Source: Acanthochlamys bracteata (lineage: Eukaryota > Streptophyta > Magnoliopsida > Pandanales > Velloziaceae). Taken from it: DNA of 64,000 bases. The notes beneath the pieces were generated by a model, which made no database searches, had not been told where the DNA came from, and saw only the letters and a program-made list of their open reading frames with translations. The translations under genes and the position numbers were made by a program. The DNA lies in the NCBI GenBank assembly GCA_019914995.1, contig CM034133.1, positions 7,830,495-7,894,494 on the forward strand, read 5' to 3'. Shown one piece after another: positions 63,151 to 64,000 of this stretch; the first letter of the stretch is position 1, and each line of letters begins with the position of its first letter.

Positions 63151-64000
63151 AGGATGTATTTAGGATGGAGAAGTGTTTAGTTGGAAGCCTTTTCGGTGCT
63201 ATCTTTGTAAAGATTATGTATTATACTCAGGAGAGACAAATGGTGTCCGCTTGCGGTTAAGTTCAACTAGATGTGGAAGCTTGGTTGATACAAAGACGTT
63301 CGGTTGGAATGTTGGTCTCGTGGTTTCTAGCACTTTGAAATAAGATATTGACAATTTATTTTAGTTGGAGTCGTCATGAACGTATGCTATGCTGGGTCAA
63401 TGGTCGAACCATGTAAAATTCTCGTGTGCTTTTACTCTGAATTTGCTTTAAACTTCAGTGCTAAGAACTAATATCGAAAGCAAAGTAAGATTTCTACAAA
63501 AATCAGTAAGCTTTCAACTAACTGCCTTACTCGTTGTTTAGTTGGACTTTAACGTTTTACTAAGTATAGGTAACCAACAAGCAAAGGAGCCAATTGATTC
63601 AGTTACTGACTCCGCTCTGTATCAAACGAAAGAAGATAGCTAGAAAATCAGTCAGTTGTTCTATCTACTGTTTATATCTATTTTGAATAAATTGAAAGAC
63701 TAGCGAAACAACTAGTCAACCGACTTAAAATTGACTTTTTCTTAATTTACAGAAAATATTATATGTAGTAAACTACCAGCTCAACCAGTCAGCTGATTTA
63801 TTTACTGATATTTCACTATTTAGTGTAGAAGTTTTTAGCATTAGTCTTAGTTTAACAATTCAACTCTCCCTTGGCATGTATATTAACACTTTAACACCTG
63901 CTCTCCTACAGGCGATGGTCCTTTGAGATGAAGCGAGCCACTGCTCTGAAATTAAGCTGGACACTGCTCTAAAGTGAATCGGATTAAAGTTGGGTTTAGC
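63150..64000. other. Unassigned right-edge sequence
   Basis: Moderately AT-rich DNA with repeated words such as CAACTAGT, AACCAGTCAG and ATCAGTCAG, possibly repeat-derived. No coding region or known element recognised. The window ends in it. Confidence 0.3.

Noticed and set aside
1-64000. tRNA, rRNA, CRISPR array, bacterial operon or organelle insertion
   Set aside because: I looked for cloverleaf-like tRNA boxes, regular spacer arrays and plastid or mitochondrial genes and saw none I could support. All gene structure is nuclear-plant in type.

Overview
This is plant nuclear DNA, almost certainly from a flowering plant and probably a eudicot or other non-grass lineage. Genes have many GT-AG introns, intergenic DNA is very AT-rich and full of small transposon remnants, and the proteins are plant orthologues (a GID1 gibberellin receptor, an LEC14B-type WD40 protein, a plant-type TRA1/TRRAP, a P-class PPR protein, SMO4/NOP53). 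I cannot place the species. Exon coordinates below were built by hand from splice sites, reading phase and remembered homologues; every junction given keeps frame.

Layout. 1-10817 (minus): 5' part of a TRA1/TRRAP-like gene, 14 coding exons, running off the left edge. 11-14 kb: promoter, then AT-rich DNA with miniature elements. 14175-22202 (minus): complete 9-exon LEC14B/DCAF11-like WD40 gene with a spliced 5' leader and a tiny upstream ORF. 23-27 kb: AT-rich repeats and the 3' end of a Ty3/gypsy-like fossil. 26994-30633: a 3.6-kb transposon-like element with terminal inverted repeats of about 820 bp. It carries a degenerate AHL (AT-hook) gene copy on the minus strand, which is itself split by a UGT75-like glycosyltransferase fragment on the plus strand. 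31753-33548 (plus): two-exon organellar PPR gene. 33.5-45.4 kb: no gene recognised, AT-rich, dense in miniature repeats. 45431-47207 (minus): two-exon GID1 gibberellin receptor. 47.6-54.9 kb: repeat-rich. 55205-61526 (plus): 12-exon NOP53/SMO4 ribosome-biogenesis gene with a site II plus telo-box promoter. 61.5-64 kb: likely 3' UTR, then repeats.

The five intact host genes are housekeeping or signalling genes with no evident joint pathway: chromatin co-activation (TRA1), a likely CUL4-DDB1 substrate receptor (LEC14B), organellar RNA binding (PPR), gibberellin perception (GID1) and 60S ribosome assembly (NOP53). The most unusual object is the 26994-30633 element, a nested two-gene capture whose junctions can be read almost to the base. 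A second notable feature is a swarm of about 15 related AT-rich miniature elements, concentrated between 36.8 and 54.7 kb.
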